This document shows positions 43,312-52,229 of a DNA stretch of 64,000 bases, piece by piece. Location of the stretch: assembly GCF_003336745.1 (NCBI RefSeq), contig NZ_QGMX01000001.1, positions 62,001-126,000 on the forward strand, in the 5' to 3' direction. The stretch comes from Thermus caldifontis. Its GTDB lineage: Bacteria; Deinococcota; Deinococci; Deinococcales; Thermaceae. Made by a program: the position numbers and the translations under genes. A model generated the notes under the pieces. It worked only from the letters and a program-made list of their open reading frames with translations, made no database searches and was not told the DNA's origin. Position 1 is the stretch's first letter, and every line of letters starts with the position of its first letter.

Positions 43312-45286
43312 GCCCCCGGGCCACCAACTCGGCGATGTCCAAAACCTCAGGGGGCTTCTCGTCCTGGGCCACCTCCACGTTCATCATGGCCATGCAGAAG
43401 GGGCACCCCGTGGCGATCACCTCCGCCCCCGTGCCCTTGAGCTCCCGGTAGCGGTTTTGCGAAACCCGCATGGCCCCAGGCTCCTCCTCCTTCCAGAACT
43501 GGGCCCCACCGGCCCCACAACAGAAGCTCCGCTCCCGGCTCCTTTGGGGTTCGCTGAGGGCCAGGCCCACCCCCTTGAGCACCTCCCGGGGCGCCTCGTA
43601 CACCCCGTTGTGCCGGCCCAGGTAGCAGGGGTCATGGAAGACCACCCGCCGGGTTTCCTCCGAAACCTTAAGCCGGCCCGAGCGCAAGAGCTCGGCGATG
43701 AACTCCGAGTGGTGGACCACCCGGTACTCCCCGCCAAAGGCCTTGTACTCGTTGCCCAGGGTATGGAAGCAGTGGGGGCAGGTGGTCACGATGGTTTTGG
43801 GGGCCACCTGGTTCAAGGTTTCCACGTTCTCCGTGGCCAGCTGGAAGAAGAGGTACTCGTTTCCCGCTCGCCTTGCAGAATCCCCCGTGCACTTCTCCCT
43901 TTGGCCCAGGACCGCCCAGTCCAGCCCGCTGGCATTCAGGATCTCCACCATGCTCCTGGCGATCCTCTGGGCCCTGGGATCGTAGCTGGCCGCACACCCC
44001 ACCCAGTAGAGGACCTCAGGGTGGGGCTTTTCCTCCACGGTGGGTACGTTAAGCCCCTCGGCCCAGTCCAGGCGCTTGTCCTGGCCGATGCCCCAGGGAT
44101 TGCCGGAGCGCTCCATCCCCCTAAAGGCGTTGTTCAGCTCCTGGGGGAAGGCTCCCTCCATGAGCACCTTGGCCCGGCGCACATCCAGAATGTGCAGCAT
44201 GGGCTCGTTGCCCACCGGGCAGACCTCCACGCAGGCCATGCAGGTGGTGCACGCCCAAAGGGCCTCCTCGTTCAGGGCAAAGTCCATGAGGGGCCTGGGG
44301 CTTTCCTGGCCGCTGGCGAAGGCGGGGAGAATCCCGTTTAGCTCGTACCGCTCAGAAATCACGATGGCCGCTGGGGAAAGGGCCTTTCCCGTGGTGTAGG
44401 CAGGGCAGGCCTCCTGACAACGGTTGCACATGATGCAGGCGTAAGCGTCCAAAAGCCGTTTCCAGGAAAGGTCCTCCAGCTTCTCCGCCCCGAACTTCTC
44501 CTCCTCCTTCTCAAAGTCCAGAGGCCGCAAGGCCCCGGGCTTTTCCTGGCCAAAGGCCAGGTTGATGGGGCCCATCATCAGGTGGATGTGCTTGGAACGG
44601 GGAAAGTAGGGAAGGAAGAGCAGGATGGAACCCAAAGCACCCCACCAGAAGACGTGTTCCAAAACCACCAGGCTAGAGGGGGCAAGCCCGGAAAGGAGGC
44701 CGGCCAGGAGGCTCGCCACCGGTTGGAAGGGATCGGGTTCCCCCTGGGCCAGGCCCGCCGCCTTGGAGAGGAGGCGGCTTCCCACATGAAAGGTGATAAA
44801 GGCCCCCACGATGGCCGAGTCCCGGGGTATCCCCTGGCGCACCCGCTCGTGGAGGAGCACCCTGGGGTTCCAGGTGAAGTCGTGGGGGGCCACCAGGTAG
44901 CGGCGTACCATGAGGCCCAGGATCCCCACCAAGATGGCCGCCGTCAGGATGTCGGCGATGAAGTTATAGGGGTTCCAAACGCCTCCTTGGGTGTGCAGGG
45001 GGAAAAAGCCCTCCAGGAGGTCCACCAGGTTGACCAAAAGGTAATAGACAAAGCCGTAGAAGACAAAGGCGTGCAGGAGGGACACCAAGGGCCGCCGCTT
45101 GAACACCGTCTGTTGTGTAAGGGTGAGCCACAGGGCCCTCCCTATACGCTCGGGTAGGCGGTCCAACCGGTCCTCAGGCCGTCCCCGGCGGATGGCCAGG
45201 TAGACCCGGCGAAACCCCGTGTAGGCGTAGTAAAGGCTTCCGACCATGAGCAGGATAAAGAGGATTTTCTCCGGTAAGGTCAGCAT
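43301..45286 (-). CDS. Membrane-bound Fe-S oxidoreductase (heterodisulfide-reductase-like, EMO type)
   Basis: 661 residues. The N-terminal third has about six membrane helices like the NarI cytochrome b fold. Next come two [4Fe-4S] clusters (CIMCNRCQEACP near residue 285 and CTTCMACVEVCP near 345). The C-terminal part has two CCG domains (VGCAASYD...CTGDSARR; CPHCFHTLGNEY; CYLGRHN; CCGAGGAQFW; CPFCMAMM). This architecture is that of membrane oxidoreductases that pass electrons from ETF (beta-oxidation) to menaquinone. No etfAB is adjacent, so the donor is inferred. Confidence 0.85.
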   Translation of the reverse strand: MLTLPEKILFILLMVGSLYYAYTGFRRVYLAIRRGRPEDRLDRLPERIGRALWLTLTQQTVFKRRPLVSLLHAFVFYGFVYYLLVNLVDLLEGFFPLHTQGGVWNPYNFIADILTAAILVGILGLMVRRYLVAPHDFTWNPRVLLHERVRQGIPRDSAIVGAFITFHVGSRLLSKAAGLAQGEPDPFQPVASLLAGLLSGLAPSSLVVLEHVFWWGALGSILLFLPYFPRSKHIHLMMGPINLAFGQEKPGALRPLDFEKEEEKFGAEKLEDLSWKRLLDAYACIMCNRCQEACPAYTTGKALSPAAIVISERYELNGILPAFASGQESPRPLMDFALNEEALWACTTCMACVEVCPVGNEPMLHILDVRRAKVLMEGAFPQELNNAFRGMERSGNPWGIGQDKRLDWAEGLNVPTVEEKPHPEVLYWVGCAASYDPRAQRIARSMVEILNASGLDWAVLGQREKCTGDSARRAGNEYLFFQLATENVETLNQVAPKTIVTTCPHCFHTLGNEYKAFGGEYRVVHHSEFIAELLRSGRLKVSEETRRVVFHDPCYLGRHNGVYEAPREVLKGVGLALSEPQRSRERSFCCGAGGAQFWKEEEPGAMRVSQNRYRELKGTGAEVIATGCPFCMAMMNVEVAQDEKPPEVLDIAELVARGLRA

Positions 45287-45315
45287 GGGTAAGACCTCCT
45301 TATACTCGGTAAAAG

Positions 45316-45344
45316 TTTACCCCACCCTGGCAAAGGCGTACAAT
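45316..45344 (+). promoter_or_regulatory. Promoter of the small membrane protein gene
   Basis: TTTACC (45316-45321), 17 bp, TACAAT (45339-45344), then 8 nt to the ATG. The -35 box is half of a GGTAAA-AG-TTTACC inverted repeat (45308-45321) that lies between this gene and the divergent Fe-S oxidoreductase gene. Confidence 0.65.
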
Positions 45345-45352
45345 GGTGCCCC

Positions 45353-45553
45353 ATGGAAGCCGTGGCCTTTGGCATCCTCCTCTTCTTCGGCCTGCTGAAC
45401 CTCTGGACCTTCCACCGCTTTAAGAAGCCCCTCCTACCCTTGGTGCTGGTCCTTTTTGCGACTTTCTTCGTCTTCTTTCTTTCCCCAATCCTAGGGCTTT
45501 TGGTCTTCCTCCTGGGGCAGACCCTGGCCTTCTACGCCGCCGGGAAAAGGTGA
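45353..45553 (+). CDS. Small membrane protein of unknown function
   Basis: 66 residues made almost entirely of two or three hydrophobic segments (VAFGILLFFGLLNLWTF; LVLVLFATFFVFFLSPILG; LLVFLLGQTLAFYA) with basic residues between and after them. It has its own well-spaced promoter and a leaderless-type start. Its 3' end overlaps the convergent PAP2-like gene by 22 bp. Confidence 0.7.
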   Translation: MEAVAFGILLFFGLLNLWTFHRFKKPLLPLVLVLFATFFVFFLSPILGLLVFLLGQTLAFYAAGKR

Positions 45554-45987
45554 AAGCTAAGGAAGGCCACCAAAGCGCCCAAAAGGGCCCCCACCAGGAC
45601 CTCCAGGTAGGTGTGGCCCAGGAGTTCCTTCAAAGGCTCCGGGGCGGGCCCCTTCTCCAACACCTGCTGCAGTTCCTGAACCAGCTGGTTGAGGAGCTGG
45701 GCGTGAAGCCCCGCCGCCCGGCGGATTCCCGTGGCGTCATACATGACGATGAGGGCGAAGATGGCGGCCACGGCGAACAGAGTGCTGGCAAAACCCTCCT
45801 GGAAGCCCACGCCCATGGCCAAGGCGCTCACGGTGGCGGAATGGGAGCTGGGCATCCCCCCGGTTTCCAAGAAACGCTCCCACTGAAACCGGCCCTCCAG
45901 CAGGTAATAGATGAAAAGCTTCAGGGTCTGGGCCAGGAGGTTGGCCAGGATGGCCGTCCAAAACACCTGGTTAGCCAAGAGGTCCAT
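45532..45987 (-). CDS. Divergent PAP2 family protein (DUF212, YuiD-like)
   Basis: 151 residues, four or five membrane helices. ETGGMPSSHSATVSALAMG near residue 42 is the diagnostic phosphatase-like motif, followed by VMYDATGIRRAAG near 80. Members are relatives of acid phosphatases/haloperoxidases, possibly acting on lipid phosphates. Its start lies 17 nt inside the end of folD, so it is coupled to it. Confidence 0.88.
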   Translation of the reverse strand: MDLLANQVFWTAILANLLAQTLKLFIYYLLEGRFQWERFLETGGMPSSHSATVSALAMGVGFQEGFASTLFAVAAIFALIVMYDATGIRRAAGLHAQLLNQLVQELQQVLEKGPAPEPLKELLGHTYLEVLVGALLGALVAFLSFHLFPAA

Positions 45988-46822
45988 GCCGCCTGAGTAT
46001 AGCCGCCTTCACGGTATTGGCCATCAGCATGGCCACGGTCATGGGCCCCACGCCCCCGGGGACCGGGGTGACGGCGGAGGCCACCGCGGCCACCTCCGGG
46101 TGCACATCCCCCAGGAGCTTGTCGTCCACCCGGTTCACCCCCACGTCCACCACAATGGCCCCGGGCCGCACCCACTCCTTCCGCACCAGGTGGGGCTTCC
46201 CCACCGCCACCACCAGCACCTCCGCCCGCCGGGTGATCTCCGGAAGGTTCCGGGTACGGGAATGGGCCACGGTCACGGTGGCGTCCTCCCGCAGGAGGAG
46301 GCCTGCCAGGGGCTTGCCCACGATGTTGGACCGACCCAGGACCACCACCTCCTTGCCCCTTAGCTCCACCCCGTAGTGCTGCAGGAGGCGGACGATGCCC
46401 AAGGGGGTACAGGGGAAAAGCCCCTCGCCCCCGCTCCAAAGCTTGCCCACGTTGAAGGGATGAAAGCCATCCACATCCTTGAGGGGAGAGATGGCCTCTA
46501 AAACCCGCTCCGTGCGGATGTGGGCGGGCAAGGGAAGCTGGACCAGGATACCGTCCACCTCAGGGTCTTGGTTGAGGGTCTCGATCCGCTCCAAAAGGGC
46601 CCCCTCGGGGGTATCCGCCGGGTACACCTCCACCTGGCTCAAGAGGCCCAGCTCCCGGGCCCTTTTGTCCTTCAGGCGCACGTAGGAAACCGAGGCGGGG
46701 TCCTCCCCCAAACGGATCACCCTGAGGGAGGGTACGAAAGGCAAGGAGCTAAGGGTCTGCCTCAGCTCCTGATACACGGTTCTCGCCACCTCGTGGCCGG
46801 AAAGAATACGGGCAAGGGTCAT
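45971..46822 (-). CDS. folD: Methylenetetrahydrofolate dehydrogenase / cyclohydrolase
   Basis: Interconverts 5,10-methylene- and 10-formyl-tetrahydrofolate. 283 residues from MTLARILSGHEVA. The catalytic region SYVRLKDKRARELGL is near residue 48, GILVQLPLPAHI near 95, and the NADP-binding VVLGRSNIVGKPLA near 160. Closes with PVPGGVGPMTVAML, the family's C-terminal signature. An open extension to 46924 overlaps nusB and is not used. Starts 1 nt after the nusB stop. Confidence 0.95.
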   Translation of the reverse strand: MTLARILSGHEVARTVYQELRQTLSSLPFVPSLRVIRLGEDPASVSYVRLKDKRARELGLLSQVEVYPADTPEGALLERIETLNQDPEVDGILVQLPLPAHIRTERVLEAISPLKDVDGFHPFNVGKLWSGGEGLFPCTPLGIVRLLQHYGVELRGKEVVVLGRSNIVGKPLAGLLLREDATVTVAHSRTRNLPEITRRAEVLVVAVGKPHLVRKEWVRPGAIVVDVGVNRVDDKLLGDVHPEVAAVASAVTPVPGGVGPMTVAMLMANTVKAAILRRHGPLG

Positions 46823-46823
46823 C

Positions 46824-47279
46824 TCAGTCCTCCTTGGGCACCGCCAGTAGCTCGCCCCCCTGGATCCGCCGGTACAAGCGGCCGAGAACCCCGTTGACAA
46901 ATGCCCCTGAATGCTCCCCTCCATAGCGGTTGGCGATCTTCACCGCCACCTCGATCAGGGGAGCGAAGGGGGTGGGTTCGTAAAGCATCTCGTAGGTGGC
47001 CAGACGCAACACGGTGAGGTCGGTTTTGGACATCTGGGCAAAGTCCCAGCCCTCCACCGTTTCCCGTAACACCTGGTCCACCTCCTCCGCATGGGCCTTG
47101 TACCCCTCTAAAAGGCGCCGGGCAAAGGCCACCCCCTCCTGGTCCAGGGGATCGCCGTAGGCGTCCTCCTCCCCTCCCATCTCCTCCAAGGCGTGACGGA
47201 ACGCCTCCTCCAGGTCCATCCCCCCCTGGGTGTGGGCGAAGAGGGCCCGCATGGCCAGCTCCCTGGCTCGCCTAAGCAT
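46824..47279 (-). CDS. nusB: Transcription antitermination factor NusB
   Basis: 151-residue helical protein that binds boxA RNA with NusE in rRNA antitermination. RRARELAMRALFAH at the start, the GWDFAQMSKTDLTVLRLATYE segment near residue 80 (split by position here as WDFAQMSKTDL and VLRLATYEML), and VAVKIANRYGGE...FVNGVLGRLYR at the end are typical. Overlaps the Asp23 gene by 8 nt. Confidence 0.94.
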   Translation of the reverse strand: MLRRARELAMRALFAHTQGGMDLEEAFRHALEEMGGEEDAYGDPLDQEGVAFARRLLEGYKAHAEEVDQVLRETVEGWDFAQMSKTDLTVLRLATYEMLYEPTPFAPLIEVAVKIANRYGGEHSGAFVNGVLGRLYRRIQGGELLAVPKED

Positions 47280-47604
47280 GGGCCTCCTTTCGGTACTCCA
47301 CCTGGGCCACGGTGAGGTTCACCGCCTGAACCTTTTCCCCGGTGGCCAGGAATAGGGCTTCGGCCACCGCCTTTTGCACCACCTGGGCCACCTCGGGAAT
47401 GGAAACCCCGTAGTCCACGGAAAGAACCAGGTCCACCGTGAACCCCTCGGGAGCGCGCTCCACCTTGATGGGCTTCATCCGACGGAAAACCTCACCCAAA
47501 GAGCGGGGTGCGGTTTCCAAAAGCCGAACCCCCTCGAGGTCGGAAAGGGCATGGGCCACCAGGCCCTCGAGGGCATGGTCGCTGATCTCGTACTCCACCA
47601 TCAC
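47272..47604 (-). CDS. Asp23/Gls24 family protein
   Basis: 110 residues of the Asp23 (alkaline shock) family. YEISDHALEGLVAHAL at the N-terminus, VDLVLSVDYGVSIPEVAQVV near residue 56 and VNLTVAQVEY near the end are typical. In many bacteria this gene sits, as here, between accC and nusB. Exact role unknown, possibly envelope stress. The second Met (47601) could be the start. Confidence 0.88.
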   Translation of the reverse strand: MMVEYEISDHALEGLVAHALSDLEGVRLLETAPRSLGEVFRRMKPIKVERAPEGFTVDLVLSVDYGVSIPEVAQVVQKAVAEALFLATGEKVQAVNLTVAQVEYRKEAHA

Positions 47605-47613
47605 ACGCCCAGT

Positions 47614-48951
47614 CTACATCTCCATCCGCCGGGCCACGAAGTTGGTGTAGACCGCTCCCCGGCGGAAGAAGGCGTTTTGCAGCACCTTTTGCTGGAAGGG
47701 GATGGTGGTCTTGAGACCGGGTCCCTCGATGACCGTTTCCGAAAGCGCCCTTTCCATGCGCTTGATGGCCTCCTCCCGGGTGGGCGCCCAGGCGATGATC
47801 TTGGCGATCAGGCTGTCGTAGTGGGGCGGGATCTGGTAGCCCGCATAGAGGTGGCTGTCCACCCGGATCCCCGGACCCCCGGGGAAAAGGAGGGTTTCCA
47901 CCTTGCCGATGGAGGGCCTAAAGCCCTTCTCGGGGTCCTCGGCGTTGATGCGCACCTCTATGGCATGCCCCCGGACCTCCACCTCCTCCTGCTCCATCCA
48001 GAGCTTCTCCCCCATGGCGATGCGGAACTGGGCCTGGACCAGGTCAATGCCGGTGATCATCTCGGTCACGGGGTGCTCCACCTGGATGCGGGTGTTCATC
48101 TCTATGAAGTAGAAATTCCCCTCCTTATCCACCAGGAACTCCAAGGTACCCGCGGACACGTACCCCACGTGCCGGGCAAGCCGGGCTGCGGCCTCGGCGA
48201 TGGCCCTCCGGGTCTCCAGGGGCAAGGTGCTGGGGGCTTCCTCCAGGAGCTTTTGGTGCCGGCGCTGGATGGAGCAATCCCGTTCCCAAAGGTGGATGAC
48301 GTTCTCCCCATCCCCCAGGAGTTGGATTTCGATGTGCTTGGGCTCTTCAATGTACTTTTCCAGGTAGACGGCCGGGTTGCCAAAGGCAGCCCGCGCCTCC
48401 TCTTGGGCCTGCTGGACCGCCCTCTCTAGCTCCTCTTCGGTGTGCACCAGCCGCATTCCCCTACCCCCACCCCCAGCGGAGGCTTTGAGGATCACGGGAT
48501 AGCCGATCTCCTGAGCGGCCCGCTTGGCCTCCTCCACGCTGGCCAGCTCATCCGTTCCCGGAACCGTGGGTACTCCAGCCTCGCGCGCCACCTTCCTGGC
48601 GGTGGCCTTGTCCCCCAGGGCGCGCATGTTCTCCGGGGTGGGGCCGATAAAGGTGATGCCGTGGTCCCGGCACATCTCGGCAAAGGTGGCGTTTTCCGCT
48701 AGAAAGCCATAGCCGGGATGAATGGCGTCAGCCCCGGTCACGATGGCCGCGGAAAGCAGGTTGGGGATGTTCAGGTAGCTCTGCCCCGAGGGGGGCGGCC
48801 CAATGCAGATGGCCTCGTCGGCCAAAAGCACCGGCAGGCTCTTCTCGTCCGCGGTGGAGTGGGCCACCACGGTCTTGATCCCCAACTCCTTGGCGGCCCG
48901 GATAATCCTCAAGGCGATCTCGCCCCGGTTGGCGATCAGAACCTTTTTCAT
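47614..48951 (-). CDS. accC: Acetyl-CoA carboxylase, biotin carboxylase subunit
   Basis: ATP-grasp enzyme that carboxylates biotin on AccB, the first step of fatty-acid synthesis. 445 residues: [17 protein letters not shown] at the start, the glycine-rich [12 protein letters not shown] loop near 160, [13 protein letters not shown] near 235, and the [14 protein letters not shown] catalytic motif near 288. Overlaps accB by 4 nt. Confidence 0.97.
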   Translation of the reverse strand: MKKVLIANRGEIALRIIRAAKELGIKTVVAHSTADEKSLPVLLADEAICIGPPPSGQSYLNIPNLLSAAIVTGADAIHPGYGFLAENATFAEMCRDHGITFIGPTPENMRALGDKATARKVAREAGVPTVPGTDELASVEEAKRAAQEIGYPVILKASAGGGGRGMRLVHTEEELERAVQQAQEEARAAFGNPAVYLEKYIEEPKHIEIQLLGDGENVIHLWERDCSIQRRHQKLLEEAPSTLPLETRRAIAEAAARLARHVGYVSAGTLEFLVDKEGNFYFIEMNTRIQVEHPVTEMITGIDLVQAQFRIAMGEKLWMEQEEVEVRGHAIEVRINAEDPEKGFRPSIGKVETLLFPGGPGIRVDSHLYAGYQIPPHYDSLIAKIIAWAPTREEAIKRMERALSETVIEGPGLKTTIPFQQKVLQNAFFRRGAVYTNFVARRMEM

Positions 48952-49457
48952 AGCGGCTGAATCAGGAAGAGGGGCTGCCCGTACTCCACGGGTTCCCCAT
49001 TTTTCACCAGGATCTTTTTAATGATTCCAGATACTTCCGACTCGATCTCGTTCATCAGCTTCATGGCCTCGATGATGCAGAGCACCTGGCCCTTCTCCAC
49101 CCGGTCCCCTTCCTCCACGTAAGGGGGGGCATCGGGGGCGGGGGCCCGGTAGAAGGTACCCACGATGGGGGCCCTCACCTCCACACACCCCGCACAGCTG
49201 TCCTCGGCTTGGGCGGCTTCCGGTTGGGGGGCTTCCGCAGGTGGAGACGGGGGTACCGGAGCCGGGCCGGTGGGCGCAGCTGAGGGCAAGGGAGCCGGTG
49301 GGCTGGCGGGGGTGGGTAAACCTTGGGGCACGGCCACCACCTGCACCTCACCCCCTCGGCGTACGGTCAGCTTGTAATCGGGAGTCTCCAGGGTGAGCTC
49401 GCTCACCCCATGCTCCACCAGGGCCTGCAGGATCTGCTTCAGTTCCTTAGGCGTCAT
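48948..49457 (-). CDS. accB: Acetyl-CoA carboxylase, biotin carboxyl carrier protein
   Basis: 169 residues from [13 protein letters not shown], with GAGGTG upstream. An N-terminal helical region is followed by an Ala/Pro linker (about 60-95) and the biotinyl domain with the lysine in [13 protein letters not shown] near residue 128. The frame is open to 49631 without homology. A conserved CAGC just before the biotinyl domain is an unusual cysteine pair. Confidence 0.95.
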   Translation of the reverse strand: MTPKELKQILQALVEHGVSELTLETPDYKLTVRRGGEVQVVAVPQGLPTPASPPAPLPSAAPTGPAPVPPSPPAEAPQPEAAQAEDSCAGCVEVRAPIVGTFYRAPAPDAPPYVEEGDRVEKGQVLCIIEAMKLMNEIESEVSGIIKKILVKNGEPVEYGQPLFLIQPL

Positions 49458-49529
49458 GGGTGCACCTCGCGGCATAAAGCTTACCCTATCCAAGGGCCAC
49501 CACCACCTTTGGACCCAGTAAAAGAAAGA

Positions 49530-49549
49530 GCCCGGGGGTGAACCCGGGC
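49530..49549 (-). terminator. Terminator of efp
   Basis: A 7-bp GC stem (GCCCGGG / CCCGGGC, GGTGAA loop) followed on the minus strand by TCTTTCTTTT, 18 bp after the efp stop. It separates efp from accB. Confidence 0.8.
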
Positions 49550-49566
49550 CATCCGGCCCAAAGGCC

Positions 49567-50121
49567 TTAGGCGCGGCCCACGTACTGGCCCGTGCGGGTA
49601 TCCACCTTGATGACCTCGCCGGGCTCCACAAAAAGGGGTACCTGGACCACCGCTCCGGTCTCCAGGGTGGCGGGTTTGCTCCCGCCGGAGACCGTGTCCC
49701 CCCGCACCCCGGGGGGCGTGTCCACCACCTTGAGCTCCACCACGGTGGGCGGGGTGATCTTCAGGGGGCGCCCCTCGTACATGTCCCCCAGGACGGTCAT
49801 CCCCTCCTTGAGAAACCGGGAAGCCTCCACCTGATCCTTGGGCAGGTGGAACTGCTCGTAGGTCTCGAGGTCCATGAAGACCAGGTCGTCCCCCTCCTGG
49901 TAAAGGTACTGGAGCTCCCGGGTTTCCACGTAGATGTCCTCCAGCTTCTCCCCGGAGTTGAAGGTGCGCTCAATGGTGGCCCCGGTTTCCAGGTTCTTGA
50001 ACTTGGCCACCACCTTGGCCCCGCCGCGGCCGATCTTCTGGTGCTGGTATTCCACGCACTCCCAAAGGCCGCCCTCCATCTTCACCTTGGTTCCGGGTCT
50101 AAGGTCGGTCACGCTGATCAT
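49567..50121 (-). CDS. efp: Translation elongation factor P
   Basis: Relieves ribosome stalling at proline stretches. 184 residues, the standard three-barrel length. The domain I tip loop reads [14 protein letters not shown] near residue 30, with arginine at the position that other bacteria modify as lysine or arginine. [16 protein letters not shown] near 55 and the closing [17 protein letters not shown] are canonical. Starts 4 nt inside the end of the neighbouring unknown gene. Confidence 0.96.
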   Translation of the reverse strand: MISVTDLRPGTKVKMEGGLWECVEYQHQKIGRGGAKVVAKFKNLETGATIERTFNSGEKLEDIYVETRELQYLYQEGDDLVFMDLETYEQFHLPKDQVEASRFLKEGMTVLGDMYEGRPLKITPPTVVELKVVDTPPGVRGDTVSGGSKPATLETGAVVQVPLFVEPGEVIKVDTRTGQYVGRA

Positions 50122-51020
50122 GCTTCCTCCTGAAGGTCCAAGACCTGGGGCGCAAGCCCTAAGAGGTCAATATACCGGAGATACTCCTCCTCCCCAAGCT
50201 CCCGCCCAGCCAGGGCTACCAAAAGGGCCTCCATGACGTTGGTGCCAAAGCTCCGCCCATTTAGGCGGGGGGTGGTGGTGATGAGGCGCCTTACCCCCCG
50301 TTCCCTGAGGAAGGCCACATCCTCCTCCGTGGTGGTGTTGGTGAGCACGGTTTTTCCCTCCATGGCGTCGGGCATATGGCGTTTGATGTAGTGCCAGTCC
50401 CCCGCCACCAGATCCGCCCAGAGGTAGTAGCGGCTTCGCCAGTCCACCACCCGCTTCTCCTGCTTTTCCCCTGTGGGGTAGAGGAGCTGGAAGGGAAGCT
50501 GGGTGAGGAGGGGGAGGAGAAGGGAGGCCAGCTTCTGCAAAAAGGAGAGGGAGTACAGGGGTATGGGTAGCCCCAGGGCAAAGATGAAATCCCCATAAAG
50601 AACCTTGGCTCCAGCCTCATGCAGGGCCTCAGCCAGGCCGAAGCGATCCACAGCGGAGGGCAACAATACCTTGGTTTCTTTCCAGTTAATCAGCCCGGCC
50701 AGCTGGGCCACCGCCCGGCGCTCCAAGGTGTGCTTAAGACCCGAGCCGTCCACCACCGGGGTTTTACGGGCAGCATCCTTAAGCCTTTGGGCGTCCCGGA
50801 TGGTGTAGCGCCGCCCCCCTGCCCATAGGTAGAGGTCTATGCCCCCAAGGCCGATGGCGTCCACCTCCCCATCCAACTGGGCGATGAGGCGAAGCGCCTT
50901 CTGGAAATCCCCATCCGTGCCCCGTCGCTCTAGGAGCACCTTCTCCCCCAAAAGCTCCACCTCGGCCACCGAATCGCGCCGGCTGGAGCCCAAGGACACC
51001 GAAACCACACGCTTGGCCAC
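50118..51020 (-). CDS. Conserved protein of unknown function
   Basis: 300 residues, found next to efp. Segments such as VVSVSLGSSRRDS at the N-terminus, AIGLGGIDLYLWAGGRRY near 56 and the NTTTEEDVAFLRERGVRRLI stretch near 225 look well conserved. I recall relatives labelled quinate 5-dehydrogenase in Thermus/Deinococcus, but no dinucleotide-binding GXGXXG motif is visible, so I do not adopt that. A hydrophobic middle (ALGLPIPLYSLSFLQKLA) might be membrane-associated. Confidence 0.75.
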   Translation of the reverse strand: MAKRVVSVSLGSSRRDSVAEVELLGEKVLLERRGTDGDFQKALRLIAQLDGEVDAIGLGGIDLYLWAGGRRYTIRDAQRLKDAARKTPVVDGSGLKHTLERRAVAQLAGLINWKETKVLLPSAVDRFGLAEALHEAGAKVLYGDFIFALGLPIPLYSLSFLQKLASLLLPLLTQLPFQLLYPTGEKQEKRVVDWRSRYYLWADLVAGDWHYIKRHMPDAMEGKTVLTNTTTEEDVAFLRERGVRRLITTTPRLNGRSFGTNVMEALLVALAGRELGEEEYLRYIDLLGLAPQVLDLQEEA

Positions 51021-51026
51021 GAAGGG

Positions 51027-51191
51027 CTATTGTAACCGAGCCCAAAGGGCTAGCGCCACCAGAGCCCCCGCCAGAAGAAGGAAGGGCCAGACCCTTTGCA
51101 CCCCCAAAAGCCGGGCTAGGATGCCAAAGACTATGCTGCCAAAGGCCAGGGCCAGGAGGAGGGCCTCGAGGTTCGCCAACATGGTGCCCAT
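51027..51191 (-). CDS. 54-residue membrane protein
   Basis: A short gene encoding two hydrophobic helices (EALLLALAFGSIVFGILA and WPFLLLAGALVALALWA) joined by a basic loop RLLGVQR. It ends 6 nt before the next gene's start, and its ATG lies 6 nt after a TAACCT -10 box (51198-51203), so it has its own leaderless promoter and may lead the operon that runs into efp. A start three codons later is possible. No family recognised. Confidence 0.55.
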   Translation of the reverse strand: MGTMLANLEALLLALAFGSIVFGILARLLGVQRVWPFLLLAGALVALALWARLQ

Positions 51192-51291
51192 GGCTCAAGG
51201 TTAGCGCAAAACCCGCCCGAAAAAGTCCAGGACCCCTTAGCGGAACCCCCGGTCCACAGGAGAAATAGGCCCAGGCTCCAGGGCACCCTAG

Positions 51292-51314
51292 CCCCAGGCT
51301 ACGGACCCCTGGGG
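51292..51314 (-). terminator. Possible terminator of speB
   Basis: A 7-bp stem CCCCAGG / CCTGGGG with a 9-nt loop, 16 bp after the speB stop. No U-tract is present. Confidence 0.4.
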
Positions 51315-51329
51315 GCAGGGAATGTTAAC

Positions 51330-52205
51330 CTACAGGCCCCTGGCCTCGAGCCAAGCTGCCTGTAACCCCTTCAGGCCGATGGCGTGGTAAACCAGTTGGG
51401 CCGCGGTCATCTCCGCATGGAACTGGCCACTTGGGGAAAGCTCCACAAAATCCATGCCCACCACCTCCTTTTCCGCAAAAACCGCCGCAAGGAGGTCCAC
51501 CACCTGGCGGTAGGAAAGCCCTCCAGGCAAGGGGGTACCCACGCTGGGCATAAGGCTTGGGTCTAGGGCGTCAAAGTCCAGGCTGATGTAAACCCGCTCA
51601 CCCAAAGCCCCCAGAATCTCCTTTAGAGGAAGCCCTTCCCGGTGCAGGCGATGGGCGGGGAAAAGGGCCACCCCCTTTTCCTTGGCGAAGGCCAAAGAGT
51701 CTTGGTCTATGGCCCTGATCCCCACCTGCACCAAGGAAAACCCTTCCTGAACCAAGCGGTAAAAGGGGGAAGCATGGGAATACACCGAACCCTGCCACAT
51801 GGGGTACAGATCCGCATGGGCATCTATCTGGAGAAGGGAAAACTCCCCCAAGACCTCCCGATGGGCCTGGACCAGGGGGTGGGTGATGGAGTGGTCTCCC
51901 CCCAAGGCGACCACGAACTTCCCCGCCCGAAGGTGCGTAAGGGCGGCCTCCCGGATTAGGGCGTGGCTTGCCTCTGCGCTCCCCGCCACCCAAGGAACGG
52001 GCTCGGCCGCGTGGATCCCCACCTCCTCAGGGGCCACCTCCAGCTCCAAAAGAAAGGGCTCCAGCTCCTGGCTTGCCAGGAGGATGGCCTCAGGGCCCCG
52101 CCTGGCCCCGGGCAAAAAGGAGAGGGAAAGATCATAGGGCACGGGCAGGACCACCACCCGAGCCTCCTCGTAAGGGGTATCGCGTTCGCCAAAGAAAAGG
52201 CGCAT
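51330..52205 (-). CDS. speB: Ureohydrolase SpeB (agmatinase / N1-aminopropylagmatine ureohydrolase)
   Basis: Mn-dependent ureohydrolase, 291 residues, all metal motifs intact: GGDHSIT near residue 98, DAHADLY near 122, and SLDFDALDPSLMPSVGTP near 207. In Thermus the SpeB homologue releases urea from N1-aminopropylagmatine to give spermidine, an unusual polyamine route, so that is the likely role; plain agmatinase or arginase activity is not excluded. The ATG lies 9 nt after TAGGCT. Single gene. Confidence 0.9.
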   Translation of the reverse strand: MRLFFGERDTPYEEARVVVLPVPYDLSLSFLPGARRGPEAILLASQELEPFLLELEVAPEEVGIHAAEPVPWVAGSAEASHALIREAALTHLRAGKFVVALGGDHSITHPLVQAHREVLGEFSLLQIDAHADLYPMWQGSVYSHASPFYRLVQEGFSLVQVGIRAIDQDSLAFAKEKGVALFPAHRLHREGLPLKEILGALGERVYISLDFDALDPSLMPSVGTPLPGGLSYRQVVDLLAAVFAEKEVVGMDFVELSPSGQFHAEMTAAQLVYHAIGLKGLQAAWLEARGL

Positions 52206-52229
52206 ACCCCTAAGAGCCTAGCAGATGGG

